The notes: a model not told the origin generated them from the letters alone. Shown: positions 8,877 through 17,842, counted from the first letter of the stretch. The stretch is 64,000 nt of DNA from Sphingosinicella microcystinivorans (GCF_027941835.1 NZ_CP116005.1:2123501-2187500), one strand, 5' to 3'. Program-made: numbers and translations.

Positions 8877-9833
8877 ATGGGCAAATCAATCAGTGCGCCC
8901 GAATTCATCTGGCACAACGGCCGCCACGTCCGCTGGGCGGATGCGCAGGTGCATGTGCTGTCGGTCGGCGTGCAGTTCGGATCGTCGGTGTTCGAAGGGA
9001 TACGCTGCTATGCGACGGACGCGGGCCCGGCGGTCTTCCGCCTGCGCGAGCATCTGCGGCGGTTGCAGGACTCCTGTCGCATCTACCGCATCGACCTGCC
9101 GTATTCGCTCGAGGCGCTGGAACGCGCCTGCCTCGATCTGGTCGCGGCCAACGGGCTGGAGCAATGCTATCTGCGGCCGATGGTGATGCGCGGTTACGGC
9201 GACATGGGCATGGCCGCGATCGGCAACCCGGTGGAAACCTATATCGCGGCCTGGCAGTGGGGCAGCTATCTCGATCAGTCCGCGGCGGACCGCGGCATCG
9301 ACGTCTGCGTTTCCTCGTGGAACCGGCCGGCGCCCAACACGTTCCCGGCGCTCGCCAAGTCGGCGGGCCACTACAACAACGCGACGCTGATCAAGCTCGA
9401 TGCGATCGCGAACGGCTTTGCCGAGGCGATCGCGCTGTCGCCCGACGGCATGGTGAGCGAGGGCAGCGGGCAGAACATCTTCGCCGTGCGCGACGGTGTG
9501 CTCGTCACGCCGCCGGTCGACGGCAGCATCCTTTCGGGCATCACGCGTTCGGCGGTGATCGCCATCGCCCGCGACCTCGGCATCGCGTTCGAGCAGCAGC
9601 CCATGCCGCGCGAGCTGCTTTACGTGGCGGACGAGCTGTTCTTCACCGGCACTGCGACCGAGATCGCGCCGATCGCATCGGTCGACCACATCCGTATCGG
9701 CGACGGCGCGATCGGCCCGGTGACGCGCCGGCTGCGGGCGGCGTTCCACGAGATCGTTCACGGGCGGGACGCGGGCCGCCGGGATTGGCTGACGCCGGTG
9801 ATCGCCGGCAAGAGGGAGTATGTCGATGGTTGA
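8877..9833 (+). CDS. ilvE: Branched-chain amino acid aminotransferase (class IV)
   Basis: 318-residue fold-type IV PLP aminotransferase. Family signatures are the HVLSVGVQFGSSVFEGIR start region, a PLP lysine K161 in ALAKSAGHYNN, and the SEGSGQNIFAV motif, all typical of IlvE rather than of D-amino acid transaminases. The ATG at 8877 is chosen over an upstream in-frame GTG at 8835 because AAGGGAACGG lies in front of it and homology begins there. In this operon it may transaminate the amino acid released from a substituted hydantoin; equally it could be a biosynthetic paralogue. The 3' end overlaps the next gene by a few bases. Confidence 0.88.
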   Translation: MGKSISAPEFIWHNGRHVRWADAQVHVLSVGVQFGSSVFEGIRCYATDAGPAVFRLREHLRRLQDSCRIYRIDLPYSLEALERACLDLVAANGLEQCYLRPMVMRGYGDMGMAAIGNPVETYIAAWQWGSYLDQSAADRGIDVCVSSWNRPAPNTFPALAKSAGHYNNATLIKLDAIANGFAEAIALSPDGMVSEGSGQNIFAVRDGVLVTPPVDGSILSGITRSAVIAIARDLGIAFEQQPMPRELLYVADELFFTGTATEIAPIASVDHIRIGDGAIGPVTRRLRAAFHEIVHGRDAGRRDWLTPVIAGKREYVDG

Positions 9834-10227
9834 GATCCTGAAATGGGACGACGTGCCGCTCGAGACGGTGGCCGAGGGCATGAGCCGGCAGATCGTGACC
9901 GGCGAGAAGATGACGATCGCGCGCATCTATTTCGACGACGGTTTCGTCGTGCCGCTCCACGCGCATGAAAACGAGCAGGTGACGCAGGTGATCGAGGGCA
10001 CGATGCGTTTCTGGTTCGACGAGGCGAAGACCCGGACGCGCGACCTGCACGCGGGCGAGGTGATGGTGATCCCGCCCAATTTCCCGCACGGCGCGGAGAT
10101 GATCGGCCGCGTCGTCGAGATCGACATGTGGTCGCCGCGCCGCGAGGACTGGCTGAAGAAGACCGACGACTATCTGCGCGGCGGCACGGCCGGCAAGCTG
10201 ACCGAGACCGTCGACCAATCCGCTTGA
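9826..10227 (+). CDS. Small cupin-domain protein
   Basis: 133-residue single-domain cupin. The metal-binding motif 1 is PLHAHENEQ with the two histidines and the glutamate, followed by VIEGTMRFWF, and motif 2 is PPNFPHGAE. Two in-frame ATGs, 9820 and 9826, are available; the AGAGGGAG ribosome-binding site leaves a normal spacing only for 9826. The gene overlaps the aminotransferase stop by eight bases. Small cupins of this kind often act as metal-dependent isomerases or dioxygenases in catabolic operons; the reaction here is unknown. Confidence 0.82.
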   Translation: MVEILKWDDVPLETVAEGMSRQIVTGEKMTIARIYFDDGFVVPLHAHENEQVTQVIEGTMRFWFDEAKTRTRDLHAGEVMVIPPNFPHGAEMIGRVVEIDMWSPRREDWLKKTDDYLRGGTAGKLTETVDQSA

Positions 10228-10257
10228 CCGAACACTGCCGGGAGGAGATCCGCCGCA

Positions 10258-10986
10258 ATGCGCATCCATATCGTGACGCCGGTGACGACCAAGGGCGTCC
10301 GTTCGCTCGATGACGTCGCGCATCTTGTCCATGCCGGACTGACAATCACGCATTCGCTCATCGAATCGGGCCCGCCCTCGATCGAAAGCGAATATGACGA
10401 GGCGCTGGCGATCCCCGCCACGATCGCGGAAGCGATCAAGGCCGAACGCTCGGGCGCGGACGCCGTCATCGTCGACTGCATGGCCGATCCGGGCGTGAAG
10501 CCGGCGCGCGAAATGCTGTCGATCCCGGTGCTGGGGCCGGGCGAGACGTCGATGCACCTGGCCGCGATGCTGGGGCAGAGGTTCGGCTATGTCACCGTCC
10601 TGAATTCGGTGAAGCCGATGGTCCGCAATCTGGTGCGCGTCTGCGGCGTTCAGGAAAAGCTGGTATCCATCAAGGTGGTCGACATCCCCGTGCTCGAACT
10701 GGAGCCGCGGATCGACGAGGCGAAGCAGCGGCTCGGCGCGTGCGCGCTGGAGGCGGTCGAGCAGGACGATGCCGATGTCATCGTGCTGGGTTGCACCGGC
10801 TTTCTGGGCTGCGCGGCGGCGATCGAAACCTGTCTGGCCGAACGCGGCCACACGATTCCGGTCATCGACCCGATCCCGGCCACCGTCTGCATCGCGGAAG
10901 GGATCGTCCGGGCCGGGCTGACGCACAGCAAGCATTGCTTTCCGCGGCCGCGCGCCAAGACCATCGTCGGATACGACATGCCCTGA
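10258..10986 (+). CDS. Asp/Glu/hydantoin racemase family protein
   Basis: 242-residue two-domain racemase of the aspartate/glutamate/hydantoin racemase superfamily. The two catalytic cysteines are C74 (VDCMADPG) and C179 (LGCTGF), placed as in two-base racemases. A GGGAGGAG ribosome-binding site precedes the ATG. Sitting between a HyuA-like/DUF917 pair and an NCS1 permease, it fits best as a hydantoin racemase that interconverts 5-substituted enantiomers before ring opening. Allantoin racemase, from the same family, is the main alternative. Confidence 0.87.
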   Translation: MRIHIVTPVTTKGVRSLDDVAHLVHAGLTITHSLIESGPPSIESEYDEALAIPATIAEAIKAERSGADAVIVDCMADPGVKPAREMLSIPVLGPGETSMHLAAMLGQRFGYVTVLNSVKPMVRNLVRVCGVQEKLVSIKVVDIPVLELEPRIDEAKQRLGACALEAVEQDDADVIVLGCTGFLGCAAAIETCLAERGHTIPVIDPIPATVCIAEGIVRAGLTHSKHCFPRPRAKTIVGYDMP

Positions 10987-11040
10987 CATCCGCGTTTCCG
11001 GCACGGCGCGCGGGAAAGCATTCAGAAGAGATCTTGTCGA

Positions 11041-12321
11041 ATGAGCAATGAATTCCCGCGCGAACCCGTGCCCGCCGAGCGCGCCGATCGCTCCGCCGCG
11101 TCGATCATGCTCATCCTGATCGGCTCGATCATGGGGGTGCCCATCATCATCCTGGGCGGCGCGATCGGTCGCGACTACGGCCTGTTCGACGCGATGACCG
11201 TCATCGTCGCGGGGTGCGGGCTGACCGCCGCGCTAGCCATGCTGATGGCCTATGCCGGCGTCCGGACGCGGCGCTCGACCGCGCTGCTCGCCGAGCAGGC
11301 CTTCGGCATCAAGGGCGCCCGGGTACTGACCGCCGCGCTCGGGATCGCGCTGCTCGGCTGGTTCGCCGTCGAGATGGGCTTTATCGGCGAACTGGCGGTC
11401 GGCGGCATCCGCCGCGCGTTCGGTGCGCCGCCGCCGCTCGCGCTCGGCATCGTCGGCGCGACGCTCGCCATCGGCGCGATCGCGATCTTCGGCTTTTCGG
11501 TGATCGCGCGGGTGCCGCTGATCTTCGTTCCGCTGCTGGCGCTGCTCCTGATCTTCGTCGCGCTGATGGCGTTGCCGAAGCTGGAGTCGGTGGATACGGC
11601 GGCCGACGCCGCCATGCCGCTCGGCAGGGGAATATCGGCGATCATCGGCTCCTTCGTCATCGGCTGCATCATATTGCCCGACTACAGCCGCTTCATTCGC
11701 CGCCCGCGAGACGTGATGATCGCGGCCGGCATGGCGCTGGGTCCGGTCTGGGCGATCGTGATCGGCTGCTATGCGGCGGCGGGGCTCGTCGCCCGGAGCG
11801 GCGATCCGGCGGAAGTGCTCATCATGCTCGGTATGCCGGCGCTTCTGACGATCCTGTTGCCGCTTGGCCTGGCGCAGAACGGAATCATGACGCTCTATTC
11901 GTCGGCGCTGGTGACATCCACTTGGGTCAGGCAGGTTTCCTTCACGAAAATCGTGATCGTCACGGCGATCATCGGCGGGCTGATCGCGCTCGCCGGCGTC
12001 CAGAACGCCTTCGTAAGCTATCTCGTCCTGCTCGGACTGGTGTTTCCGCCCGCCGCCGCGATCCTGATCCAGCAGGCGATCTTCGGCAGGATGACGGCGG
12101 CGGATGTGCGCTGGCGCAATCTGGCGATCTGGTGCGCGGCCAGCGCCGTGGCGACATTCAGCGAATATGGGGTGGGCATCACCGGGACTTCGGCGCTCGA
12201 CGGCTTTATCGTCGCTTTTCTGCTGGCAGCCGCCGCGTCGAGACTGGCGGACATCGAGGCCGTGCCGCCCACCGGAACACGGGCCGAAACAGGGGCCGGA
12301 ACAGGGAGAGTCGAGATATGA
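11041..12321 (+). CDS. NCS1-family cytosine/hydantoin-type permease
   Basis: 426-residue inner-membrane transporter with about twelve hydrophobic segments, of the CodB/Mhp1 NCS1 type. The N-terminal stretch (MLILIGSIMGVPIIILGGAIG) and the TM region with YSSALVTSTWVRQV resemble cytosine and hydantoin permeases. NCS1 proteins carry nucleobases, allantoin and 5-substituted hydantoins with sodium or protons. Position next to the racemase and ring-opening genes supports uptake of a cyclic ureide. The stop overlaps the next start (ATGA). Confidence 0.85.
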   Translation: MSNEFPREPVPAERADRSAASIMLILIGSIMGVPIIILGGAIGRDYGLFDAMTVIVAGCGLTAALAMLMAYAGVRTRRSTALLAEQAFGIKGARVLTAALGIALLGWFAVEMGFIGELAVGGIRRAFGAPPPLALGIVGATLAIGAIAIFGFSVIARVPLIFVPLLALLLIFVALMALPKLESVDTAADAAMPLGRGISAIIGSFVIGCIILPDYSRFIRRPRDVMIAAGMALGPVWAIVIGCYAAAGLVARSGDPAEVLIMLGMPALLTILLPLGLAQNGIMTLYSSALVTSTWVRQVSFTKIVIVTAIIGGLIALAGVQNAFVSYLVLLGLVFPPAAAILIQQAIFGRMTAADVRWRNLAIWCAASAVATFSEYGVGITGTSALDGFIVAFLLAAAASRLADIEAVPPTGTRAETGAGTGRVEI

Positions 12322-13217
12322 GACATGCACTGCTGATCGGCCTCGCGCCGCTTCTCGCCTGTTGCATCCAGCCGCCCGCGGGCGCGCAGGCGATCGCGCG
12401 CGAGACGCCTGCCGCGCCTGTCGAGCTTGCCGCCCCGGAACGCATCGTGAAGCTGGAACAGGCGTCCAATTTCCGCGACATCGGCGGCTATGTCGGGACC
12501 GGCGGAAAGAGTGTGCGCTGGGGCCGCATCTATCGCGCGGGCGCGCAGCCGATGCTGACCGACGCGGATGTCGCTGCCGTCCGCGCGCTCGGCATCGCGA
12601 ACATCGTCGACCTGCGCTCCGACGAGGAGCGTATCCTCGCGCCGACCCGGCTCGACGGCATCCGCTACAACGCCGTGGGCTATTCCTTCGCGCCGCTGCT
12701 GGAGACGATCCGGACGGCGCTGAAGGAAAAGGGCGGCACCGAGGCGGCGATCAAGGACATGTACACCGTGCTGCCCACGCTGATCGCGCCGCAGGTGCGG
12801 CTGCTCTTCGATCGGCTGCTCGCCGACGAGGGGGCGATGCTGTTCAACTGCTCGGCGGGGCAGGATCGCACGGGGCTGGCGGCGGCGCTGGTGCTGAGCG
12901 CGCTCGGCGTGGACCGCGAGACCATCTATGCCGATTACCTGCTGTCCGAGGATCATCGCCGCGTCGAGTGGGAAGTCGCGCCGATCCCGGACGCGCTGGC
13001 GACGGTCAATCCGGTCTATGCCTATTTCATCAGGTACCGGAAGGAGCCGGAGACCGCCAAGCCGCCTTCGCTCTCCGCGTCCGACGGCAAGCCTTACCTC
13101 GCGGTGTCCTTCGATGTGATCGAGGCGCGCTGGGGATCGGTCCCGGCCTACCTTGAGCAGGAGATCGGCCTGAACGCGGTCCAGCTGGCGCGGCTCCGCT
13201 CGCTTTACCTGCAATAG
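12318..13217 (+). CDS. Exported tyrosine-protein phosphatase family protein (possible lipoprotein)
   Basis: 299-residue protein with an N-terminal export signal; LLAC near residue 15 fits a lipobox, and AQA further on would fit ordinary cleavage. The domain is the Y_phosphatase3 type, beginning ASNFRDIGGY and carrying the P-loop NCSAGQDRTG with C178 and R184. The histidine usually before the P-loop cysteine is asparagine here, which is seen in part of the family. It starts within the permease stop codon (ATGA overlap), so it is translated with the operon. The role is unclear: it could hydrolyse a phosphate ester in the periplasm rather than act on protein. Confidence 0.85.
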   Translation: MRHALLIGLAPLLACCIQPPAGAQAIARETPAAPVELAAPERIVKLEQASNFRDIGGYVGTGGKSVRWGRIYRAGAQPMLTDADVAAVRALGIANIVDLRSDEERILAPTRLDGIRYNAVGYSFAPLLETIRTALKEKGGTEAAIKDMYTVLPTLIAPQVRLLFDRLLADEGAMLFNCSAGQDRTGLAAALVLSALGVDRETIYADYLLSEDHRRVEWEVAPIPDALATVNPVYAYFIRYRKEPETAKPPSLSASDGKPYLAVSFDVIEARWGSVPAYLEQEIGLNAVQLARLRSLYLQ

Positions 13218-13248
13218 GGCTTTCCCGGCCGGCCGGCAGACCTGCGGT

Positions 13249-13434
13249 TCAGCAGCATCGGCCGCCGTTCTTCCCGCCGTAGCGGGCCTGCTGGCGGTCG
13301 CGGAAGAACTCTGCCTCGCTCATCGGCTGCCGGTCGGGATGGCGCTCGGCCATGTGCCTCAGATAGGCCTCGTAGCTCGGCAGGCCGACCATCAGGTGCG
13401 CGGTTTCGCGCAGGCGCGCAAGGAGCCCGGTCAT
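13249..13434 (-). CDS. ybdD: YbdD/YjiX family small protein, partner of CstA
   Basis: 61-residue protein matching the YbdD/YjiX family: the LMVGLPSYEAYLRHMAERHP stretch, then AEFFRDRQQARYGG and a terminal GGRCC tail, as in the E. coli proteins. These small cytoplasmic proteins are encoded directly downstream of the CstA/BtsT transporter, and here the ATG overlaps the cstA stop by four bases (ATGA). Presumably it is needed for transporter activity, as reported for YjiX-type partners; the mechanism is not known. Confidence 0.92.
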   Translation of the reverse strand: MTGLLARLRETAHLMVGLPSYEAYLRHMAERHPDRQPMSEAEFFRDRQQARYGGKNGGRCC

Positions 13435-15476
13435 TCGGCGGGCACCGCGGCGGCCGGGATTTCGCGCGCCGTGGGCTCGCGGCTGCGGCGCGCCTCGAGG
13501 CAGGTCCGGACCGCGAAGCCGAGCAGCGCGAGCACGACGGCGAGGAACAGCGCGCAGAGCGCGGCGTCGATGCGGTCGTTGAAGATGATGCGGTGCATCT
13601 CCGCCATCGACTTCGCGGGGGCGAGCACCTCGCCGCGCGCCGCGGCTTCCGAGAACTTCGCCGCGTGCGCGAGGAAGCCGATCTTCGGGTCGGGCGAGAA
13701 CAGCTTGAGCGTGCCCGCGCTCACCGTGCAGACGAGCAGCCACGCCGTGGGGATCGCCGTCACCCACGCATAGCGGTCCCGCTTCATGCGGAAGAGCACG
13801 GCGGTGCAGAACATCAGCGCCATCGCCGCCAGCATCTGGTTCGAGATGCCGAACACCGGCCACAGCGTGTTGACGCCGCCGAGCGGATCGGTGACGCCCT
13901 GATAGAGGAAGAAGCCCCAGCCCGCGACGCAGAGCCCCGTGGCGACAAGGCCGGGCAGCAGCGCCTTCGTGTCGCGGAAGCCCGGCGCGGCAAGGCCGAT
14001 CAGGTCCTGCAGCATGAACCTCCCGGCGCGCGTTCCGGCGTCCACCGCCGTCAGGATGAACAGCGCCTCGAACAGGATCGCGAAGTGGTACCAGAAGGCC
14101 TTCATGCCCGGCCCGCCGATCACGTGGCTGAAGATTTCCGCCATCGCGACGGCGAGCGTCGGCGCGCCGCCGGTGCGCGAGATGATCGTCGCCTCGCCGA
14201 CGTCCCTCGCGGCCTGCGTCAGCGCCTCCGCGGTGATCGGGAAGCCCATGTTCGTCACTGCCGCCGCGGCGCTCGCCGCGTCCGGGCCCAGCACCGCCGT
14301 CGGGCTGTTCATCGCGAAGTAGATGCCGGGATCGAGGATCGAGGCGCCGACCAGCGCCATGACGGCGACGAAGGCCTCCATCAGCATCGCGCCGTAGCCG
14401 ATGAGCGGCGCGTGGCTTTCGTTCGCGATCAGCTTCGGCGTCGTGCCGCTGGCGATCAGCGCGTGGAAGCCCGAGACGGCGCCGCAGGCGATGGTGATGA
14501 ACAGGAACGGAAACAGCGATCCCGCCCACACCGGCCCGCTGCCGTCCACGAACTGCGTGAGCGCGGGCATCCGGAGCGGCGGCGCCATGATGACGATGCA
14601 CAGCGCAAGCGCGGCGATGGCGCCGATCTTGAGGAAGGTGGAGAGGTAGTCGCGCGGCGCCAGCAGCAGCCACACCGGCAGCACGGACGCGACCGCGCCG
14701 TAGCCGATCAGCAGCCAGCAGAGCTGCACGGGCGTGAAGGTGAAGACCGTGCCCCACACGGGCGATGCCGCGATCTGCTGGCCGTAGACGATGGCGAGGA
14801 TCAGCCCGGCGAAGCCGATCAGCGACACCTCGCCGACCTTGCCCGGCCGTATCCAGCGCGCATAGACGCCCATCGCCATCGCGAGCGGCACGGTGGCCGC
14901 GACGGTGAACATGCCCCACGGGCTTTCGGCGAGCGCCTTCACGACGATGAGCGCCAGCACGGCGAGCAGGATGATCATGATCATCAGCGTGCCGAACAGC
15001 GCGATCGTGCCCGCGACCGCGCCCATTTCCATGCGCACCAGCTCGCCGAGCGAGCGCCCGTCGCGGCGCATCGAGATGAACAGCACCATGAAGTCCTGCA
15101 CCGCGCCCGCGACGACGACGCCCGCGAGAATCCACAGCGTGCCGGGCAGGTAGCCCATCTGCGCGGCGAGCACCGGCCCCACGAGCGGCCCGGCGCCCGC
15201 GATCGCCGCGAAGTGGTGCCCGAACAGCACGGTGCGGTCGGTCGCCACGTAGTCGAGGCCGTCGGCGCGGCGCAGCGCGGGCGTCGGCCGGTTCGGATCG
15301 AGCCGCATCACGTGCCGGGCGATGTAGAGCGCGTAGTAGCGGTAGGCGACGAGGAACAGGCAGACCGCCGCCGTCACGATCCACAGCGCGTTGATCGGCT
15401 CGCCGCGCTCCGTCGCGATCACTCCAAGCGCGAACGCGCCCACCACCGCAAACACGATCCACGGCAAATGACGCAT
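13431..15476 (-). CDS. cstA: CstA/BtsT family carbon-starvation transporter
   Basis: 681-residue inner-membrane protein with about 16-18 membrane segments. The N-terminal region has YRYYALYIARHVMRLDPNR, then DRTVLFGHHFAAIAGAGPLVGPVLAAQ and QDFMVLFISMRRDGRS, all diagnostic for CstA/BtsT proteins. These import pyruvate or peptides on starvation. The ATG at 15476 is chosen because GGGGGAGG sits five bases upstream; an in-frame start further up at 15512 lacks support. The leader contains nested inverted repeats that could hide this ribosome-binding site. ybdD follows with a four-base overlap. Confidence 0.94.
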   Translation of the reverse strand: MRHLPWIVFAVVGAFALGVIATERGEPINALWIVTAAVCLFLVAYRYYALYIARHVMRLDPNRPTPALRRADGLDYVATDRTVLFGHHFAAIAGAGPLVGPVLAAQMGYLPGTLWILAGVVVAGAVQDFMVLFISMRRDGRSLGELVRMEMGAVAGTIALFGTLMIMIILLAVLALIVVKALAESPWGMFTVAATVPLAMAMGVYARWIRPGKVGEVSLIGFAGLILAIVYGQQIAASPVWGTVFTFTPVQLCWLLIGYGAVASVLPVWLLLAPRDYLSTFLKIGAIAALALCIVIMAPPLRMPALTQFVDGSGPVWAGSLFPFLFITIACGAVSGFHALIASGTTPKLIANESHAPLIGYGAMLMEAFVAVMALVGASILDPGIYFAMNSPTAVLGPDAASAAAAVTNMGFPITAEALTQAARDVGEATIISRTGGAPTLAVAMAEIFSHVIGGPGMKAFWYHFAILFEALFILTAVDAGTRAGRFMLQDLIGLAAPGFRDTKALLPGLVATGLCVAGWGFFLYQGVTDPLGGVNTLWPVFGISNQMLAAMALMFCTAVLFRMKRDRYAWVTAIPTAWLLVCTVSAGTLKLFSPDPKIGFLAHAAKFSEAAARGEVLAPAKSMAEMHRIIFNDRIDAALCALFLAVVLALLGFAVRTCLEARRSREPTAREIPAAAVPAE

Positions 15477-15480
15477 CTTA

Positions 15481-15546
15481 CCTCCCCCGCCGGCTTCTGT
15501 TTCCGCGTGCATCTCATCTTTGCACGCGTTGCGCCAGAGGGGGAGG
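15481..15546 (-). promoter_or_regulatory. cstA leader with nested inverted repeats covering the ribosome-binding site
   Basis: On the minus strand the cstA ribosome-binding site GGGGGAGG (15488-15481) is perfectly complementary to CCTCCCCC (15546-15539) 50 bases upstream. Between them is an 8-base inverted repeat, TGCACGCG at 15521-15528 and CGCGTGCA at 15504-15511, with a nine-base loop. Folded together, the two stems would sequester the ribosome-binding site in the leader RNA. No T run follows, so a terminator is unlikely. Confidence 0.45.
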
Positions 15547-15552
15547 CGCCGT

Positions 15553-16641
15553 TCAGCCTTCGGAGAGCCCGGCGAGCGCCTGCCGCACGGCGAGCAGCGA
15601 CTGTCCGGCGATCATGCCCTTCCAGTCGTCGCTGTCGCCGTAGAAGGCGCCCCGGATCGCGTCCTTGATCGGCTTCGCGGCGGGGGCGGCGGGGTCGCCG
15701 TGCGCGTGGAGCCAGCAATCGGCCTGCAGCGCCGCAAGGATTTGATCGGTGGGCAGCGTGCCGACCTCGATCGCCATGCCGGTGATCTCGGCCCCGGGCA
15801 GCAGGGCGGGGGCGGCGCTGAGGCCGTCGCCCTCGATCCGCACCGACGCCGACAGGCCGTCCGCCACCGAGGCGAGCGCCGCGCCGTACCAGCGCGCGGC
15901 GCGGCGGAAGCCGTCGCTGTCCCGCGAGGTGACGATGATCTGCTCGGCGAAGCCCCACGGGCCGAGGCCGGTGTGGTAGTCGATGATGCCGACCTTGGCG
16001 ACGTTCGCCAGATAGTGCGTCAGGATCGCGCCCTGCGTGGCGCGCGACCAGCTCGGCCCCTTGCCGCCGTAGAACAGGCCGTCGGCGTAAGCGTATTGCC
16101 CGCCCATCATCGCCGCGCGCATGGCGAGCGCGCCGTGTTCCTCGGCGTAGCGCGCCGCCGCCGCCGCCGACGCCGCCTGCGCGGCTTCGTCCCACACCGG
16201 CGGGCAGATCGCGGGATGCAGCACGTCGTAGCCGGGGTTTTCGGGGAGGGGCCGGGAGAAGTCGATCCAGTTGCGGTTGAGGTCGATGTTCTCGTGCGTC
16301 ACGCGGCGCAGCCACGCGAAGCCGTAGGGGTTGACCGCGTGGATCATCAGGATGCCGACGCCCCCGGGACGGCGCGCGATCTCGCCGCGCCGCAGCAGGT
16401 CGACCTGCGCGCCCGACCCGCAGAAGCCCTCGACGCCGTGCGTGCCCGAGATCAGCACCAGCACGCGCTCCGCGCCCTCGACGCCGAACGCGGCGACATC
16501 GGTGAAAATCTCGCCGCCGTCCGGGCCGCGTTCGGGGTGCGCGACGGCTTCGAGCGCCCCGCCCGCCGCCGCGGCCTCCTCGAGGAACTTGGCGCGCGCG
16601 CTGCGATAGTCGGGGCTGAAGCTGGCGGCGGAGTTCATCAT
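15553..16641 (-). CDS. DUF2817 (M14-like zinc carboxypeptidase fold) protein
   Basis: 362-residue DUF2817 protein related to M14 metallopeptidases. Candidate zinc ligands lie in SGTHGVEGFCGS (H and E spaced H-x-x-E), with the third histidine in DYHTGLGPWG; HAVNPYGFAW and ENIDLNRNW are further family motifs, and a late EVGT may hold the catalytic glutamate. The start at 16641 follows GAGGTTACG; a weaker in-frame start lies at 16674. No signal peptide is apparent, so a cytoplasmic peptide or amide hydrolase is likely. It lies 76 bases upstream of cstA in the same direction, so peptides imported by CstA are a possible substrate. Confidence 0.87.
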   Translation of the reverse strand: MMNSAASFSPDYRSARAKFLEEAAAAGGALEAVAHPERGPDGGEIFTDVAAFGVEGAERVLVLISGTHGVEGFCGSGAQVDLLRRGEIARRPGGVGILMIHAVNPYGFAWLRRVTHENIDLNRNWIDFSRPLPENPGYDVLHPAICPPVWDEAAQAASAAAAARYAEEHGALAMRAAMMGGQYAYADGLFYGGKGPSWSRATQGAILTHYLANVAKVGIIDYHTGLGPWGFAEQIIVTSRDSDGFRRAARWYGAALASVADGLSASVRIEGDGLSAAPALLPGAEITGMAIEVGTLPTDQILAALQADCWLHAHGDPAAPAAKPIKDAIRGAFYGDSDDWKGMIAGQSLLAVRQALAGLSEG

Positions 16642-16735
16642 CGTAACCTCGTTGCGGCGGACCTTGCGGGCCATTCTGGCACGGCAGGCGCGCGCCTTCC
16701 TTTGCGGGGCGCCGCAATGCCTGTGCGGGGGCTCT

Positions 16736-17842
16736 CTAGTTCAGCCGCGCGCGGGCCAGCCGCGGCGAGAAGCCGAACGTGCGCTTGAAGGCGGTGGCGA
16801 AGTTGCTGGGGTGCTCGTAGCCCGCATTGAACGCCACCTCGGTGATCGAGGCGTCGGTATCGCAGAGCTGCCTGAGCGCGTTGTCCATGCGCACGCGCTG
16901 GCGGTAGTTGGAGATCGTCGTGCCCGTCACCTGCTTGAAGCACTCCATCATCTGCGTCTCGTTCCACGCGAGATGGCGGCAGAGGTCGGCAATCGAGAGC
17001 GAGGCCTGCGTGTCCTCGTCGAGCATCTGGCAGAGGTCCTCGATCTTCCGGCGGTCGCGCGGGCGGATGCTGTCCGCCGTGCGCGCGCTGCCGAGGATCT
17101 GCTTGATCGCGAAGCAAAGAAGTTCCAGCGCTTTTGCTTCCATCATCAGGTTGCCGAGAGGACCCGTCTGCGGCGGGCTCAGAATATCCTCGACGATGGG
17201 GCGTATCTGCGGCGGCATGGGCAGGCCGCTATGGGTGAACCGCGGCCCGCGCGCCCGCAGGAAGTCCGCGATCGGGACGGGGAGGTCGGGCGTGTTCGGC
17301 GAAAGCAGTTCCGACATGAAGTCCTTGCTGCAGATCATCGTGATGGAGCGTTCGTGGCTTTCCGCGCCCACGCGCTCGTATTTCACGCTGTCGGGCGGCT
17401 GGACGAGATAAGACATGCGGCCCGCCGGAACCGCGACGTCCTCTTTCTGTTCGCTGCCGATCACGCTGCCGCCGCACAGCCTGAAGTGCAGTTTCATGTA
17501 GTCGCCGCAAACGTGGTGGTAGAGATTCTCCGCGGTGTAATGCAGGTCGGAAAGCACCATCGAAAAACCGGGCCGGATCGTCATCCCGTGATACCGGCCG
17601 CGCAGGATGTCGCTGTCCGGCACCAGCCGGAAGGCGTTGCCGACCGGCCCGGGATAGCGTTCGATGTCCGCGTTCAGGGCTTCGACGACAGACCGGAGCG
17701 TCGGATCGAAGCCGGTCTGGGCGGTGTCGAGGCTGTTGTTCAACGCGCGCGTCCCTGAAAAATGCAGCGCGCCGACTATACGGTCGCCCGGCGGCGTGTC
17801 CAGAGAGCCGCCCGTTTCCGCCGGTGCGTGTGCCGCGCGCAT
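16736..17842 (-). CDS. AraC-family transcriptional regulator
   Basis: 368-residue regulator. The C-terminal hundred residues form the double helix-turn-helix of AraC proteins (SIADLCRHLAWNETQMMECFKQ, then AFNAGYEHPSNFATAFKRTFG). The N-terminal part is an effector domain of the kind seen with PchR-like and OruR-like regulators. The ATG overlaps the stop codon of the aldehyde dehydrogenase by one base (TGATG), so it is translated from the same message. It probably controls that dehydrogenase and perhaps the divergent receptor/PQQ-dehydrogenase pair. Confidence 0.88.
   Translation of the reverse strand: MRAAHAPAETGGSLDTPPGDRIVGALHFSGTRALNNSLDTAQTGFDPTLRSVVEALNADIERYPGPVGNAFRLVPDSDILRGRYHGMTIRPGFSMVLSDLHYTAENLYHHVCGDYMKLHFRLCGGSVIGSEQKEDVAVPAGRMSYLVQPPDSVKYERVGAESHERSITMICSKDFMSELLSPNTPDLPVPIADFLRARGPRFTHSGLPMPPQIRPIVEDILSPPQTGPLGNLMMEAKALELLCFAIKQILGSARTADSIRPRDRRKIEDLCQMLDEDTQASLSIADLCRHLAWNETQMMECFKQVTGTTISNYRQRVRMDNALRQLCDTDASITEVAFNAGYEHPSNFATAFKRTFGFSPRLARARLN

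Noticed and set aside
6614-8917. Minus-strand frame of 767 codons opposite a TonB receptor
   Set aside because: Shadow frame with no recognisable motif; the receptor on the plus strand explains the region.
11214-13217. 667-codon frame that would fuse part of the NCS1 permease region to the phosphatase
   Set aside because: The first part is an out-of-frame translation of the permease; the phosphatase has its own signal peptide and ATG at 12318.
13593-15668. Plus-strand frame of 691 codons opposite cstA
   Set aside because: Composition is extreme in Arg and His, and cstA on the minus strand is unambiguous.
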